Assembly (NCBI GenBank): GCA_019096065.1
Contig: JAGUCH010000003.1
Coordinates: forward strand, 9,796,001-9,860,000
DNA: 64,000 nucleotides
Reading direction: 5' to 3'
DNA from: Paracyclopina nana
Lineage: Eukaryota > Arthropoda > Copepoda > Cyclopoida > Cyclopettidae
A program made the position numbers and the translations under genes. Below are positions 21,863-35,200 of this stretch, piece after piece. The notes below the pieces were generated by a model. That model worked only from the letters and a program-made list of their open reading frames with translations, was not told the origin of the DNA and did not search any database. How positions within the stretch are numbered: position 1 is the first letter of the stretch; each line of letters starts with the position of its first letter.

Positions 21863-24172
21863 TACCCAACCAGACAAACGGCCTGTATTTTCTCGGTCGT
21901 TTATCCATTTCAAAAATTTTTTTAGGATTTTTCGAAAATTTTTATTGAAATCATATTCCTTGTAGTATTTGACTATATAATATCATATTCATTAATGATT
22001 TTTATTATTATTTTTGGAGATATGATTTTTTAAAAATCTTTGTTTCACTCAATTTTGACCCATAAATAAACTGTTTTGTTTAAGGTTTCATTAACTTTTT
22101 TCCTTATCCTTATTGACTGTAACGTTATACTAAATGAGAAAATCATGATTTTTTAATAATATTAATGATTTTTTAAATAAGTATTTGTTGTGTATTTAAT
22201 TAGTATTTTTGTATGTGACTATACCTATAATCTTGTTATATCTTAATCAGTACAGACCTTCATGTTTACCTAATAAAATTTTATAATTGATATTAGTAGT
22301 AAAGGAATTTAACATTGATATAGAAATTAGTATTATTTCTTAATACCTATGTTGTGAACAGTCTGTATATATAATCGGTCCGAAATACCTCGTAAATCCA
22401 ATTATGCAGTCTGTATTATCGCGGTCAATTTTCGAAAAGTGCACCCCATACTGTCAGTATGCTAGATCACTATGATTGCCAATACAGACTGTGCTCCAAA
22501 GCAGTGGCGTCTCTAAAGTCACATAGTGAAAAGACTGTATTTAATCGGTCAGAAATATCTTGTAAATCCAATTATGCAGTCTGTATTTTCGCAGTCAATT
22601 CTTGAAAAGTGCACCCCATACTGTTGGTATGCTAGATCGCTATGATTGCCAATACAGACTGTGCTCCGAAGCAGTGGCGTCTCTAAAGTCACATAGTGAA
22701 AAGTCTGTATTTAATCGGTCAGAAATACCTCATAAATCCAATTAAGCAGTCTGTATTATCGCGGTCAATTCTCGAAAAGTGCACCCCATACTGTTGGTAT
22801 GCTAGATCGCTATGATTGCCAATACAGACTGTGCTCCGAAGCAGTGGCGTCTCTAAAGTCACATAGTGAAAAGTCTGTATTTAATCGGTCAGAAATACCT
22901 CATAAATCCAATTAAGCAGTCTGTATTATCACGATCAATTCTCGAAAAGTGCACCCCATACTGTCAGTATGCTAGATCACTATGATTGCCAATACAGACT
23001 GTGCTCCGAAGCAGTGGCGCCTCTAAAGTCACATAGTGAAAAGACTGTATTTAATTGGTCCGAAATACCTTGTAAATCCAATTATGCAGTCTGTATTTTC
23101 GCAGTCAATTCTCGACTGCGACTGTTTTCTTGAAATAAACTTTGTAAATTATTCAGAGATGGCGCTGCCTACATTTCATTATATTTTGAAAATTCTCTTG
23201 TAAACAACTTTTATTCAGTTATAGAGTTTGAAAAAAAGTATTTATAGCTTTTAGCTGTAAGTACCTAAATATGCTATTCATAATGACATTCATTCTTATT
23301 TTTCATAAAACAAGTAAAACTTCATAAAAAAATCAAATGTATTGTTTGGAAAGAAGATATTGGGTTAAGTGCTTATAAATCACTTAACTTTATATGATTA
23401 CCAATCATCTAGTCTGATGAATGGATAAAGTTCTCTGAAGTAGAGAATTGAGCCATCAAATTTAAGGCACGCAAAGTTTCTAAGTTTGTGCTTTAGTAAA
23501 ACAGATGAAAAACAACAAAAAATGTGTTCTTTATCAGCTCAAAATGACATTTCTAGGAAATATATACATAAATATATACATTTACACAATACGAATAAAA
23601 CTATAAAAGTATTTAACTGATAAAACAAAGTGTATATTAAATAAATAAAATTTAGATTGTATATTTCATCAAACATGGCAATCACAATCATATTATATAT
23701 GTTCTAATTGTATTCATTTAATTAATTTGTTGCAACTGAACAATTACAGCAATTGAACTCTATTTGCTCACTCTGCATGTATAATAACAAAGTATTTATT
23801 ACATTTAATACCAAAATAATACATACAACAAAAACAGACAAAAAAAGGGGTTCTTTATCCTATCAAAATAGCATTTCTAGGAAATTAATGCTATCAAAAA
23901 GTCAAAACATGAAATTTCAAATTGAAATAACTTTTAAAGTATGTGATAAATGAAAAATTTAATCATTCATATGGCATCACTGGGATGTGGTCTTTGCATT
24001 TTTTATGATTTTAAAATGATTGCATCTATTTTAAAAAATAAGTATTTTGCAAATCATATGTTTACTCAAAGCGTTACACTTTTCTCGGTAGAAATGCCTT
24101 AATCAACGGAATAAATACCTGTATTAAATAAGTACTAATTCGGTACTATTTTTCAGTTTGTCTGGTTGGGTA
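21863..24172. mobile_element. 2.3 kb TIR DNA element with internal tandem array, non-autonomous
   Basis: Exact 17-bp inverted repeats TACCCAACCAGACAAAC (21863-21879) and its complement (24156-24172) bound the element. If the outer TA is a target duplication, the true ends are CCCAACC...GGTTGGG with a TA duplication. The interior is very AT-rich, lacks a transposase ORF, and contains the 170-bp array at 22360-23115. Sequence just inside the left end (CTGTATTTTCTCGGTC) resembles the array unit, so the array may have grown from subterminal sequence. Confidence 0.75.
22360..23115. repeat. 170-bp tandem repeat, about 4.5 copies
   Basis: The motif AATCGGTC ends at 22380, 22550, 22720, 22890 and 23060 (fifth copy reads AATTGGTC), a constant 170-bp spacing. 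Units differ by a few substitutions and no indels in the region compared. Each unit contains GTGCACCCCATACTGT and CAATACAGACTGTGCTCC. Confidence 0.95.
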
Positions 24173-24350
24173 GCTGAGAAAGTTTTTCGTCCCATTTCCA
24201 ATGCAAAGTGTCTTCGATTGTCAATCAAAGCCCTTCTTCTACTTCGACTGCCAAATAAAGAGCTTTCTCCGTATGCAGCTCATTTTGATGCACCACTCAT
24301 CTATACGCTGATGAGGCCAGCCAAAAAGTCAATTTTGTTCACTTTTCTTA

Positions 24351-24470
24351 GTTTTCAGTTTCGAGGACTGAATGCAAATTGGAAAGAAAACAATCGAGTC
24401 TCATTATATTTTTTGTTGGCTTGTAATCATACTTGAGCCCAAAAAATGTATCTTACAACGATACATAATT
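24351..24470 (+). repeat. Hairpin-headed repeat family, copy
   Basis: Starts with the palindrome TTTTCAGTTTCGAGGACTGA, followed by AATCGAGTCTCATT and then AAAAAATGTATCTTACA. These three landmarks, in this order, define the family. Confidence 0.7.
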
Positions 24471-25546
24471 TTTTTTAGGCGTATTACAATAGCTGATTTT
24501 CTTCTATTTTCCCCAGAAGATCGAAGACAATATGTTCTTCATACACAGAAAAACAGGGTTGAAAGCAGGAATGATCATCATTATTTTCCTAGTTCTCGGG
24601 AAAAACAGATCGTTATACTATATTACTCCTACTTTTTACCTACTCGATGCGAATCGTTGACTTCCAAGTCTTCTCTATAGATACTTCCAAACAAAAATCA
24701 GAAGAGCATCTTTCTTCTAAGGGGGCGTGCGGGAAAATTCCCCCATGTTGCCATGTGCTTTTTTCCGCTCTCTTTCCCCAAAAGCTGATTTTTTTCTCCC
24801 TGCTGCTGCAATCAAGTATTTCGATCTGATTTGCTTTGATTTTTTGCCTGCAAGAATTGCCACCAATATTGTCCTATAAAGATATATTTTTTATAGAGTT
24901 GAGGCAGCTCACAAAAGGAAATTTCCCTCTGCTCTTTTCATCTCTATTCTCGCAAAAGAAGAGCTCTAGTATGTATCACTAATTTGATTAGGAATCTTTG
25001 GTGGCCATCGCGCCAACAACTGATTCTTTTGTCATTGTCATGGACAGCTGGGTCCATGACGGCTTGACCTTGCTACTCGAGCTGTCACTCAAACTCATCA
25101 ATATGATGATATTATATTGAGACTTGCTTAGAACTTGCCAAAAATCTGATAAATAACTCTAATGCCCTGCTCATCTGCAAGACATTTTCTAATTTGACGA
25201 AAAAAATTTTATTTTTAAAGTATTTATTTTTGACTCAGTCATGATTACAAGCCAAGGCATAAACTAATGAGATTGGTGTGGCAACTTCCTATTTTGTTTT
25301 CAGTCACTCAAACTGAAATCAACTCTGGGTGATGAACAACGCTTAATGGAAGTTGCTGACAAAACAAAAAAGCCTGGCCTTTTTTCCCTTTTGCATTTTG
25401 GTTTGCCATTAGCAGTTAGCAGCCAAAAGTGCATTTTCAGCCACTACAAAAGTGCAAAGGATCATATTTCACTAATTTTCACTCCAATGCCATGTTCATG
25501 TATCAAATAAAAAATACAGAATTCAAAAACAATTATGTAACCTCAA

Positions 25547-25714
25547 TTTCAGTTTTGAGCACTGAAAACAAAATCGAGAGTAGACACCGAATTCTCATTA
25601 AAACAATGTTTGAGTTGGAAAAACGAGTGTGCCAAAAAAAATCCAACAAAAGCTCAAGTACGTATATCGTCAAAAAATCTAGCACTTTAAAGTTGTATAG
25701 GTGAACACCACATA
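25547..25714 (+). repeat. Hairpin-headed repeat family, near full-length copy
   Basis: Palindrome TTTCAGTTTTGAGCACTGAA at the left, family body, and right terminus AGGTGAACACCACATAA. About 168 bp. Confidence 0.75.
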
Positions 25715-26995
25715 AAGCTGAAGAAGCATCATTTTTGAGGCTCATTTTGCGGAAAAGTAGGAAAAGTAGAGGCTTTGCAATAATGACTTTCTTTTCCCCC
25801 TAGCTCTTAATATTTGGCTCTGTTTGAGAAAGCAAGAGATTAATTGAGACTCGTGATAAGAAAAAGGAGAACATATTGGAAAGGACAATTGGATGAGCTA
25901 CTTATTAGCTAGGCAGGGATTTTGCCCTCTTATTGCAGACAGTTTTATAGCCTTGATCAAGTATGCTAGTAAAAAGGCTGTATAACACCCAAAAAACAGA
26001 AGAAGACGATTAGAGCCAACTCTCTGCCTTTGTTATATAAACTGTGGCAAAAAGCTAGGCATTCTGAAGGAGGTAGCAGGGGAAGAAAACAAGAGTTTTA
26101 TGTCAATCGTGCACTGTTTTGACCCTGGCTTTTGTTCCTCAAGAAACTTTTATTGGAAAATGAGACAATGGAGCTTTTTTCACATGTTTTGCTCCAATTC
26201 TTGGTTTCTATATATCTGGCTGCAGGAAAATGGTTTTCGTCAAAGCACATTCTAGCTGCCAACAAACAGACCAATACAAAAAAGTGAGGATTGCTGCACA
26301 TGGACTCGGGATAGAATCGAACCCTTAGCCCTGCTCTCTTCAATGTTTTAGGGGAGAAAATCCGCAGGAATTCCCCTAGGTGCTGTCAATTGTGAAGGGC
26401 TCAAAATGCAAGAAGTTTCATATGTATGGTGCTGGTTAAAAAACTTGGAAGGAGAAGCTCCTCCAGATATATTGGAATTGTAGTGCCTTTTTTTCGAGGC
26501 CCCAAAAAGATGAGCTCGCTCCACCACGACAAAGGCCCAGAGCCAAAAGTTGAGCCAACCACAGGAAGTGTAAACAAAGAGCTTCAGTTTCATTTCTTCT
26601 CCTTTTTCAGAGGTCAAATGTATTAGGAGCTTAATATGCCGTTTTTACCTTCAAATACCAGCTAGCTATGTGGAACCTTTGGATAAAACCTGCTGACATC
26701 AATTGACAGGATTGACATATTTGAGATAGAGGAGAAGGAAGGCCACGTGGTCTGAGAGAGACTAGTTTGATAAGGTCTCGGCTCAGACCTTTTTCGTTTG
26801 AATAAAGTTTTGCATGAAAGCTCATCATTTGTCAAGAACCAATCGACTTTTTTCAATTTGCCACTGAATACCAGCATTTTCTGCACAATTACTGCCAGCA
26901 AAATTACAAATAAGCAAAAATTTGGCAGAGGAGGTGAAACTAATCCAAATGTTATAATTGAAGCCATTTTTGAGCCATTTGAATACATTGTCAAG

Positions 26996-27112
26996 AATTG
27001 TATCTTACATCGAAAGCTGGAAGGATTGTCAAAAAATTGTATCTTACATCGAAAGCCTGAAGGATTTAAAAAAAATTGTATCTTACATGGAAAGCTTGAA
27101 GATCGATTGTCA
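26996..27112 (+). repeat. 39-bp tandem repeat, three copies
   Basis: The motif TATCTTACAT begins at 27001, 27040 and 27079. Each copy reads AATTGTATCTTACATSGAAA and onward. The motif is close to the GTATCTTACA landmark of the hairpin-headed family. Confidence 0.85.
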
Positions 27113-27831
27113 AATAGTAATTACTACAGATGGACAGCACATTGTGGGATGAATTGGTGATTTGAGGTACTTGACTGGTTTTTTGGATCGAGCCAGAGGA
27201 AGGAAGAAGAGATATCGTTTCCTTCTTCACTACTTCTTTTCATCCTCAAGGGTCACTAGATCTTTCGAATGTCCCCACAGCCACAATTGTTGCTATATAC
27301 TCCCATCCATATTCACAAAAGAGACACCCACACACATGCAGACACTTTTATGGCCCTTTTCTTCTGATCCATTCCAGAGCTGGAACCTGCCACAGCAGAA
27401 CTGACGGACTTTTCCCCAGAGAAGAAGCTGAACAACTTCCTGAATTCTGCTATTTCAGTTTTACCCTGCTAAAAAGGAGAGAAAGCTTTTTGGCCTACGA
27501 TGCACGTCAACCATTGCATTGAATAAAAAATGCCCACTTTTGGCAAACTTTTTCTCATACACGCTGTATATAGTAATATAGAAGCATATAAAGGCCTTTT
27601 CAAGCTGTCAATCTTTTGTGAGGGTGAAACGCGTTCTCTTGGCAGAAAGTTGGGAAAGTTGTCAACCCTTAACCTTTCCATTCAACGTTATGGTACATTT
27701 TGAGGAAAATCAAAAAAGTACATTTTTTTCTGTCTAGCCAAGCACATTTGCCATTACATACTATGTATTGTGACACCTTTTTTAGCACTTTGTAAAGAAA
27801 GTGAAAGCCCAGCTTTTTTCATTACACTTAC

Positions 27832-29283
27832 TGTCGTTGTATTTGGTGAAGCACGTTCTGAATCCTTCGCTCTCTTTGCACCTTGTGATCTGAGTGGCCT
27901 CAATGTCAGTGTAGCAACGTAAGCCATAGGCTGCTGAAATGCAAAAAAAAAATCACCTGATAAAAAAAGTGGGAATATAGCTTGTTATACTAGAGTAGTA
28001 GTAGCATTACGACAATCTTGGCCAAGTCATGGCATGATTATGAAAGGTACTAGAGCCATCAGTGAATGTCGATATCGAGCATGCAGTAAGAATTGCCTCT
28101 TCTTGTAACAAGTTCTAAACAATTGGATATTTCCTCTCTACTTGAAAATAATGATGACGATTGGAAAAAAGCTTGGGTGTGTGTGCTGAGTTAGCACCTC
28201 ATCAGTCTATGGATTACATGTGTGGAGAATGGGACCAATTACTTTTTTCTCTCTATCTTCTCCTTTTTTCCGTCAAGTGTGGTGTGTGTCAAAGCAATCA
28301 GTATTTCAGGAGTTGCACCTTACTTTTCTGAATTTCAGTTTAGAAAACTGAAAATTAATTTGCGTGGATACAACCGAGTAACGTTAAAAGGGTATTTGCT
28401 TACATCTGTACGTCAACAAATGTATCACACGTTAAAACGTCGAAAAATAGTTAATTAGTTTATTTTCTTATTAAAAAGCACAATTGCTTCGATTTTTCAA
28501 ATGGATCTACTCATTTGAAAATATATTCCGCCAAATTGCAAGATTTTTGTCAGAAGGGTATAGATGAACACCTCATAAGATAAATGAGCTATCCACGAGT
28601 CAGTCAGAGAAAAATGACTGTGTGTGTGTAAAAAATTGCCCTTTTAGAGGTCAGCAGCAGCAACAACAGCAGTGAAAAAAAAGATGGTTATTTCAGCAGC
28701 ACAGTTGGCCTTTTTAGCTGGTATCATTCACGTGAGGAGTTGCTGACAATAGGGCTATTATATTTAGCTTTCTACTACAAATGACTTCTTCTTCTTTGCA
28801 TGTAGTGCAGTATTGCGCTACTAACTTACTTTGTACCATGTACCAATGATTTCTTGGTGGTATAGTACATGTAGTCATACACCCTGAAATGGACTAACTT
28901 TTCGCGTTTGCTGAGGATGCCAACAGGCCTTCAAAACGGCCTTTTACAGCCTTTACACAATGTTAAATCCACCTGATTTTAAGCCCTATTTTGAAACCGA
29001 GCGAAGCGATAATTTAAGCATGCAAAAAACTCAAATTGCTCCTCAGCTCGAGTAATCCAAGGCTGGAGCCTTGACCTTGGACACCTATTTCTATATAGGT
29101 GGAAAATTCAATATTTGCTGTCTACATCTTTTGCACGATCGAGTCAGCAATATGTCATCTGCTGTATAGTAGTAAGCAAGAAAAGGCCCAAAAAGGCCAC
29201 TTACCTCGCATGCAGAAGCCACCCGTGAGGAACCAAAGGCCGATGAAAGCTACGAACGGTTCTGAGACAGCCTTTGTCATCAT
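27832..29283 (-). CDS. Ly6/three-finger-like secreted protein, first two exons (partial)
   Basis: Exon 1 is 29283-29205 on the minus strand. It starts with two ATGs, encodes a signal-peptide-like N-terminus (VAFIGLWFLTGGFCMR), and ends at donor GAG|GTAAGT. Exon 2 is 27933-27832, with acceptor TGCATTTCAG and donor ACA|GTAAGT. The phases agree (one base carried), giving about 60 residues in all. The mature start reads LRCYTDIEATQITRC followed by CFTKYN, resembling the first finger of Ly6/uPAR proteins, which are small disulfide-rich extracellular or GPI-anchored modulators. The usual CYxC second cysteine is absent. The remaining exons, with the CC...CN end, were not found. Exon 1 is also open 29 codons upstream (ATG at 29370), but the signal peptide favours 29283. 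Confidence 0.55.
28334..28578 (+). repeat. Hairpin-headed repeat family, copy
   Basis: Palindrome TTTCAGTTTAGAAAACTGAA at the left and terminus TAGATGAACACCTCATAA at the right. It lies within the intron of the Ly6-like gene. Confidence 0.7.
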
Positions 29284-29299
29284 GATGCTGATGATGGCA

Positions 29300-32200
29300 T
29301 TAATAATTTCGACCACTGCAACCACGCATCTCTTCTTCTTCTTCTCTGGTGGGGAAATGGTGGCCTTCACTCCATCTAATGATTCATGGCCTTGAAGGCT
29401 GCTTAAGTGGCCTTCACAAATCCTGATGATCGTTTCTCTTCAGAAGAAGAACTGCTGATCGACCCACCAAGGATGAATAATGAGAGCCAAAATTGAATTT
29501 CCACGATAGGAATCTTTTTCTTCACATTTTTGTAGTACGTATAGTAGTATAAAGGCTGGCCTTTCTCAGATTTTTGTCTACGACTGCTAATTAATGCAGA
29601 GAATTCAGCCCCAAGTCCACTGTGAGGTAAAAGGCCACCATTAGATACTTTAATTCTCCACTGTGCACAATGCAGTGGTCCCTTCCACGTTTTGGACAAA
29701 TTGCTCTTACTTGGCATGAAAAAAACATGACAGTTACGGGGCTTTTTCCTTTTGAGCTACACTCCGCTATTTGCATTAGTGTGGTGTTCATCTACTCGAG
29801 TTTGCATTTTCAACTACATTTTCCTCTTTGATGTTAAATGCATTTTTTTGATGCGCTAGCTGAAGCATTTGAATCAAATCACTTGATATTAAATCGCTCG
29901 ATTGCTTTTAATTGAAATTGATCAGGAAAATGTCCTCGACTTAAGTTCATTGTTATCCTGGATACGTTTATTTTGGACGCTATCGACCCTGGACGATTTT
30001 TGACGTATTTGAAGTATTCAAGTAAAAATGCGAAGTAATAAGGCTTTTTAATAATATTAGCTTCAGTATTGGAATCTGAACTCAGAAATGAAAAGATGTC
30101 ACTATTAATTTCATTTGATCATATTTTGTATCGATTGCAATATTTAATATATAAGATACGTACATGCCTTTATGAAGCATTCTGATCAAATCGCTACTTA
30201 ATGCGAGTCAATTTCACCATATAAAACACTTGAAAATCATTTAAGTGGATTTTCAAAGGAACTTATTTTAATGTTCACGAGCTTAGATGAGCACCACATA
30301 GAAAAAGTAATTATTCTTGTCACCCACGTCCTGTTTTGTGAATTTTCAGTCAAGAAAATAGCTGTGTTATTGGGTCATGTTCTAGCGTTGGAAGTTGGTG
30401 AAGAAAGTTGTTGTTGTTGTTGATTTCAGGCCAAGAGCCCTTGACAAGTGGTGAGCTTGAAGAGCTCTCTGGTCGAAACGTTGAGTTGTCAGGTTTCAGC
30501 CCAAGAAAAATCCCAGATGAAAAAAAAATGGCTGACGCTAATAAACCTCCCAAGTCAGCACTTTCCAATCTACAAAAACTGAGCTCCTTTTTGAGCTCCA
30601 CATTTAAAAATAGCAAGGGTCGATCAGCTGGTTTACACACTGGGCTGAGGCCTCTTCAAATCATCCTTGGATTCACTCTCACAAAAATTGGAAACTTCTA
30701 GTTGCCTAATTGTCTTCAACTGAACACCACTTGACATACACTAACGTCAAATTGTAGAAAGCAACAATTTCGTAGCAGCGTCTTCTTCTTGTTCCAGAGT
30801 CCGCGAAAGCTCTCTGGAGCTTCCAAACGGGGCTCTGCGCCGCCAAACGCCGTTCGGATCTCCCACACTCACTTTTCAGGATCAGGGAGTGGTGACATGG
30901 AAAAAAGTGCAAAAAATGCTGTGGAGGATGTTGAATGGAGCTTGGAGGAGGAAATTGGCATTATCTGGTTAGAGGGAGAAGAGCTTCCAAATTAGCTGGT
31001 GAGGCTTTTGTGGATTGAACATAATACTAGAGCACCAGAAGAAGATGCTGCTGCTGCTGCTCTTGAGTGGAAAACTGACTTTGAGGAAAAAAAGTGATAA
31101 ATGGAACCCAACAAGAATGAACACACACACATTTCCAATAGTCTTCCACTGGACTTTCCTCTCCATGCCACAAAGGCCCCAAGGCCATCAAAGTCGATTG
31201 CAAGGACATTTTACCCAGATTTGGCATATAAAATGATCAATGGCTCCAAAAGTGTAATTTCCTGATTTCAGTGGTAAAAATGTTCCGAAACCTATAATGT
31301 ATATTTCTTTATTAAAAGTTCATTTTAAAAAGACTCTTATAAGTAAGAAAATTTTCTACTATCAAAATAGTTTTCAGATAATTCTAATTTCAGCAAAACA
31401 ATTATGCATGAAATTTTCTTATTACTGAAGATTAAATAATTATTCAGTTTCAAGCTGAGGTTGCGCGTGATTTTGCTAAAAGTTGCGCGAGTTCCGATTC
31501 GGTGTTTGTTTACTGTTACTTCGCTCGCTTGGAAAAAATGCGCGGGGAAAAATCAACTTTGTCCGATTTTCACCAAATAGGTAAGCTGATTTAAACTTTG
31601 TAATTACCTTGCAAGTGCAGAAATTCGCACAAGAAGCTGTCTGAGAGCCCAAATTCGCCAAGTCATGCAATCTCAACTTTCTTGAGGATTTCCTCCATCG
31701 TTTTATGGCCTTGTTCAATTTACTTCAACGATTTCGCCGCCGCCGCTTCTCTCAAGTCGGTTGTGATCGAATCTTGCCAAAAATCTTTTATTGGCACGAA
31801 ACCAAAGATTTCATTTGCGATTCCACTTCGTCCATTTCAAATAGGCCTTTCGTAATCCGATTTGGCTCGTACAACGCAACAATTTGAATGAAATCACGCA
31901 ACCTCCTCAAAAATAAACATTATAGTTCAAATTTCTCACATTTCACATATTTAGGTTTTACTTGAGATTTTGGCTAAATATCAAGATTGCTATGTAATTA
32001 ATATTAATTAATAAAAAAATTAAATTGAGACATTTGGTGAAGGTAAAAAAGTTTTATTAAGCTAAATATCAAATTGTTAGTATCTAATAAGGTAATTTAA
32101 GCTACACCCAAATTATGAAATATTTTTTTCAAACTTGAATAATTTTATTTCGTGTTGTTGTAATGCATTTCAATCCGGATTGGTAGGATATTTTATTTTC

Positions 32201-35200
32201 TGCATATTTTGTGTCAGGTTGTGAAAAAAGTCATTTTTGTGGGCTGCTAAAGGTCACTTTTAGCTTCACCTTGCATTTAGCTAACGTGGAAAAGTCACAT
32301 TTGTGACAAGAGCGTGCGTACATACAACAGAAGAGAAAAACGTATCTTTGGCCAGCGTCCAGCCTTATTTTACTCACTTTGCCTCTTGGTGAATGTACTC
32401 GGATTATTGGGATACAGTTGCTTACAAATACCAAGATGATCTATAGTATAAGGTGAGCTCTATGCGCAGCTTTACTATAGCACATCATCGGACTGTACTA
32501 TGGTAGGGTGCAAGACAAAATTTCTATATAAATCTGTGGAATTTTCTTTGAGTTAAAGTGCATGGTTTCAACATTATCCCCAAGATCACATAAAAACAGC
32601 CATAATTTGTTATGTGGCGAGCTAAATTTGGAAAATGGCTGGTAACACTTTCAGGCATGTGAAGCGAGCGAGAGTGAGCGCTCACTCTCACGCTGGTTCT
32701 TGAATTTGAATTTCGCGCTTTTTTTATGTACTAGCACAACTGAAGCGCTCCCTAGTGGAGGACAAAATAACTACAATAGTTTCGTGATTCAGAAGTAGAA
32801 TTCTTCCGTCAGGATTGCTCGATAGAGATGGCCCTGACAAATACAATGTCCTTAGCTCAATATGTCGATAAATCGGCCTAATTTGGCCTCATTGAAGTGT
32901 ATTGAAGGCCTTTAAACTGAAGTTTACGTATTTCATGAGTATTTATGTATTTTACAAACTTGGTGTATTTCGTAAGATGAACTGCTTTCCTGATAGCTTT
33001 TTTACACTGTCCACTTTGAAATAATTGACGAGTATTTGTTGAATTCAGAAAAATGAGAAGTACAATAGATGTGTATTTTGTGCATGAATATGTATTTTAC
33101 ATAAATACAGATCCTGACATAAATAAAGATGCGTTTTTCTCTTACTCTCTAATTTCAGTTTAAGGTACTGAAAGCAAAATTGAGAGTTTGCAATGAATCT
33201 CATAGCTTAGTGATTTGAATTGAAATCGTGATTACGTCATATAGATTAAAACAAGTCGATACACTAATGCTAAAATACTCTTTTAAGACAGAAATTGTTG
33301 ATGAGCACCCCATTAGTTGAGTGTGTGAGAAAATAATTTACTATATTCAAGGCCATGAGATTATGGCAAGTCTCCAAACCAAACCTTAGCAGTGAAAACA
33401 TGACAATGATGTATGAAGCAAGCATTTTGCCAGTTTTTTTGTCAAATGATTTTTCGCGGAGTTGAAACAGGTGGCAAAAATCGTGCAACCTTTGAAACTT
33501 GAGAGAGCGAGCGAAACAACATAACAATCAGCATGACTTACTTACCTTTTTCCTCTTTAAGTGACGTTTTTTGGCCCAGGGGATTTGTTTTTTTTCTGCA
33601 GCTTGTACTACATGAATACATTAAGCCTTTTTTCACTAAATATGGTGTTTCCCCTTTAACAGTCGAATTCCTGGCATTTTCAGAGTAATTTGATACACTT
33701 TCCCTCGGCTAAAAAACCCTTAAACCTCTCAAAAAGATACATTAAAAAACTAACTAACTTATTCATTAAATCATGTTTTTATTAAAAAAATGCAAAATAC
33801 ACAACAGTTTGCTTATTAAACATTAAGGGCTCAAGTTCAATATTCAATACAATACTCTAGGGTATAATAGATGAATTAGAGTTCTAGAGATAGATTCTAG
33901 AGGTGACATATTTTGTCAGTGGGCAGGGATGTATTCTCACTGTATCCAAGGTCATGTACCTGTTTTCGAATACTGGACCCCTCAACTACACATCCCCTTA
34001 TCGAAAAGAATTCAGTTGTTCTTTTTACTTCTGTGCTGCTCTACTTTTCTCAGCAATGATTTGGCATTGACCAGCTTTCGCAGAATTCACTGCTTACAAA
34101 AGCTTCGATCCGGAGGAATGTTAACAAGTTTCGAGGAGTTCATCTATTTAATGCCTTTAATGATATTGGGTCTGGGAAAATCAAGTGTCAAGTAGCGAAA
34201 ATGTGTGTGCGTGGTCAAGTCAGGTCATTTTTGGTGAAAAATCATGGACCGATGCATGTCAAAATACTCATTTACCAAGTCAGGAAAAATTGACGTAATG
34301 TAATGTATTGCACCTTTTATTTTTTAAAATTCAGTAAAAGGAACTGAAATCATGGTTGAAAGAAAACGATCGAGTCTCATTGAAGAGTGACTTGACTTGA
34401 AATCATTGCAGTGTCAAAAAAATGTATCGAGCAACAAGAGTGAAAATGTCGTCAAAATGAGGTGTTTTTTGGAAAGAAAAAACACTTTTAGAACAACACC
34501 CTGTACGCTATACATAACACAGTGACGTTGTCACTTGTCGAAAGTTCTTTACTTTGAGGGTCACTCCTAAAAAAGCGAGCTTTTAAAAAAGAGAAAGTCA
34601 AAGTATTGTGTCCTTTATCCGTGCACAAATACATCATCATTACTGGGCAATTTGTAAGGAATGCTAAAAATACATTTAGCAACCTCTTGTCTTCATAGTG
34701 AAAGCAGATGAGTTGATTTCGTTTTTCTTCAAGCTCAATATTTTGACTTTGAAGGGTGAGTTGAAAGCTTTCATTGTAGTCAAATGGGCAAAAACAGCAG
34801 CCTGTTTTATAGGGCTTAATTACTTGGAATTTTCATCTCGTGTGTACTGCATAGACTTCGAGAGTAAAACCAGCATGGAGATAGGAGCATTTAGAAAGCT
34901 GTATACTAATACGGAGAGGAGAAACGAGAGAGGAAAGAAGCCCTCTTATGCCATTTTTCTGCTTTACTAGTCAGTCATTGGATCTGAAGCCACAGACGTA
35001 TTTTTCACCACCACGCAAACAAGAAAGTGTGACACACACACAATTGCTTTCAAAGTTTTTGCTGTGCTTTCATCGCGTCAAGAATTCTGAGCTTGGATTT
35101 TCAGTCGTCGAGGACATTGGCACTTTTAGGACAGTTTTACCAACATGCTCACCTGAGCTTTCTAAACTATACTCATACACACACTGGGCAATTCACCTGA

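Larger units (their letters stand above)
24173..27831. other. Interval without supported exon
   Basis: If the minus-strand Ly6-like gene continues, its next exon should lie here or lower, but I could not find it. Several ORFs of 80-120 codons occur (for example 26662-26994 minus, with one hydrophobic segment), none recognisable. Two hairpin-headed repeats and a 39-bp tandem repeat are listed separately. Confidence 0.4.

Noticed and set aside
26290-26335. A tRNA-like B box (GGTTCGATTCT on the minus strand)
   Set aside because: The T-arm stem does not pair and no A box or acceptor stem is found; at most a decayed tRNA-derived repeat.
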